A DNA stretch of 64,000 nucleotides, from the NCBI RefSeq assembly GCF_013201705.1, contig NZ_CP053837.1:496001-560000 (forward strand). Direction: 5' to 3'. Positions 63,812 to 64,000 of this stretch are shown here, one piece after another. Position numbers and translations under genes: made by a program. Below the pieces are notes generated by a model that worked only from the letters and a program-made list of their open reading frames with translations, made no database searches and had not been told where the DNA came from. Each line of letters opens with the position of its first letter. Position 1 is the stretch's first letter. This DNA comes from Aliarcobacter faecis. Lineage in GTDB: Bacteria; Campylobacterota; Campylobacteria; Campylobacterales; Arcobacteraceae.

Positions 63812-64000
63812 ATGAGATTTAATCAAAGTAAGTTCGCAAAAGAAGTAGGGTGTACCCAACAAAATATTTCAAAACTTATAAAAAAAGGTATATTGGAAGT
63901 AGGAGTTGATAAAAAGCTTGATTTGGATAGTTCTTTGCAAAGATTAAGAGATTTTAATTTACTTGATGAGAATAATAAATTAAAAAATGGTGGATCTTTT
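63812..64000 (+). CDS. terminase small subunit-like protein, 5' part
   Basis: 63 codons run off the right edge. FNQSKFAKEVGCTQQNISKLIKKGIL is a helix-turn-helix start as in Nu1-type terminase small subunits. Next to tail-like and GpA-type genes of this element, that is the best guess. The full product is not visible. Confidence 0.5.
   Translation, partial: MRFNQSKFAKEVGCTQQNISKLIKKGILEVGVDKKLDLDSSLQRLRDFNLLDENNKLKNGGSF

Overview
The window is AT-rich DNA from a Campylobacterota bacterium. The gene content, the frequent TTG/GTG starts and the family variants (FTR-type reductase, CcoG, RlmH, two-gene feoAB, CIRCE-controlled groESL) fit the Arcobacter/Aliarcobacter group best; that placement is inference from gene content, not a database match.

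Positions 1-46.3 kb are mostly chromosome. The window opens in the 3' part of a 5S rRNA gene with its terminator, followed by a gene-free, strongly strand-asymmetric stretch. Then come housekeeping blocks: a ferredoxin-thioredoxin-reductase/rhodanese fusion; an orphan ParA-like ATPase with a small membrane partner; menaquinone methyltransferase, xseA, cheW and an unusual receiver-PAS protein; panD, ebfC, ispA; groES-groEL under a CIRCE operator; a two-component system (11.2-13.7 kb) followed by a probable short RNA driven by a promoter of the same design; suhB, glmS, metK, accD, thiE, rlmH, dus, prmA, ftsH; cell-envelope proteins; ruvB, panB, trpA, bpt; iron genes (feoAB, fur, and a Fur-box-preceded DUF2325/unknown/flavodoxin operon); repair and nitrilase genes; a second two-component system; ccoG. 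A small island at 42.0-46.3 kb carries a FISUMP-domain protein, an XRE-like regulator, an M23 peptidase, a membrane protein and an Hcp (type VI secretion tube) protein.

From about 46.7 kb to the end the DNA is a mobile element, probably a prophage that runs past the right edge. Its left arm reads leftwards: parA, a C5 cytosine methyltransferase, a long ParB-like protein with C-terminal repeats, small unknowns, a KAP-family NTPase, a membrane protein, a DUF2971 protein and an AlpA-like regulator. The centre (54.2-56.5 kb) has several inverted repeats, a membrane protein with a Pro/Thr-rich small partner, a 21-residue Trp-rich peptide, and an isolated phage terminase (GpA) nuclease domain. HigBA and a lipoprotein follow. 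The right part is a phage early region: a LexA/CI-type repressor, a Cro-position gene, a CII-like protein, DnaB helicase, a replication-type protein, a tail-Z-like protein and the start of a terminase-small-subunit-like gene.

Five copies of a 19-bp operator (three between repressor and Cro-position gene, two in front of the terminase-domain gene) tie the centre to the phage switch. A second duplicated promoter module at 54.70 kb (+) and 59.73 kb (-) links two other small transcripts. No integrase or att site was recognised in the window, and a par system is present, so a phage-plasmid-like or integrative plasmid history is possible. The best candidates for undescribed biology are the matched promoter pair and short RNA of the two-component system, the DUF2971/membrane/KAP cassette, the ParB-with-repeats partition operon, and the operator network with the terminase nuclease and micropeptide.
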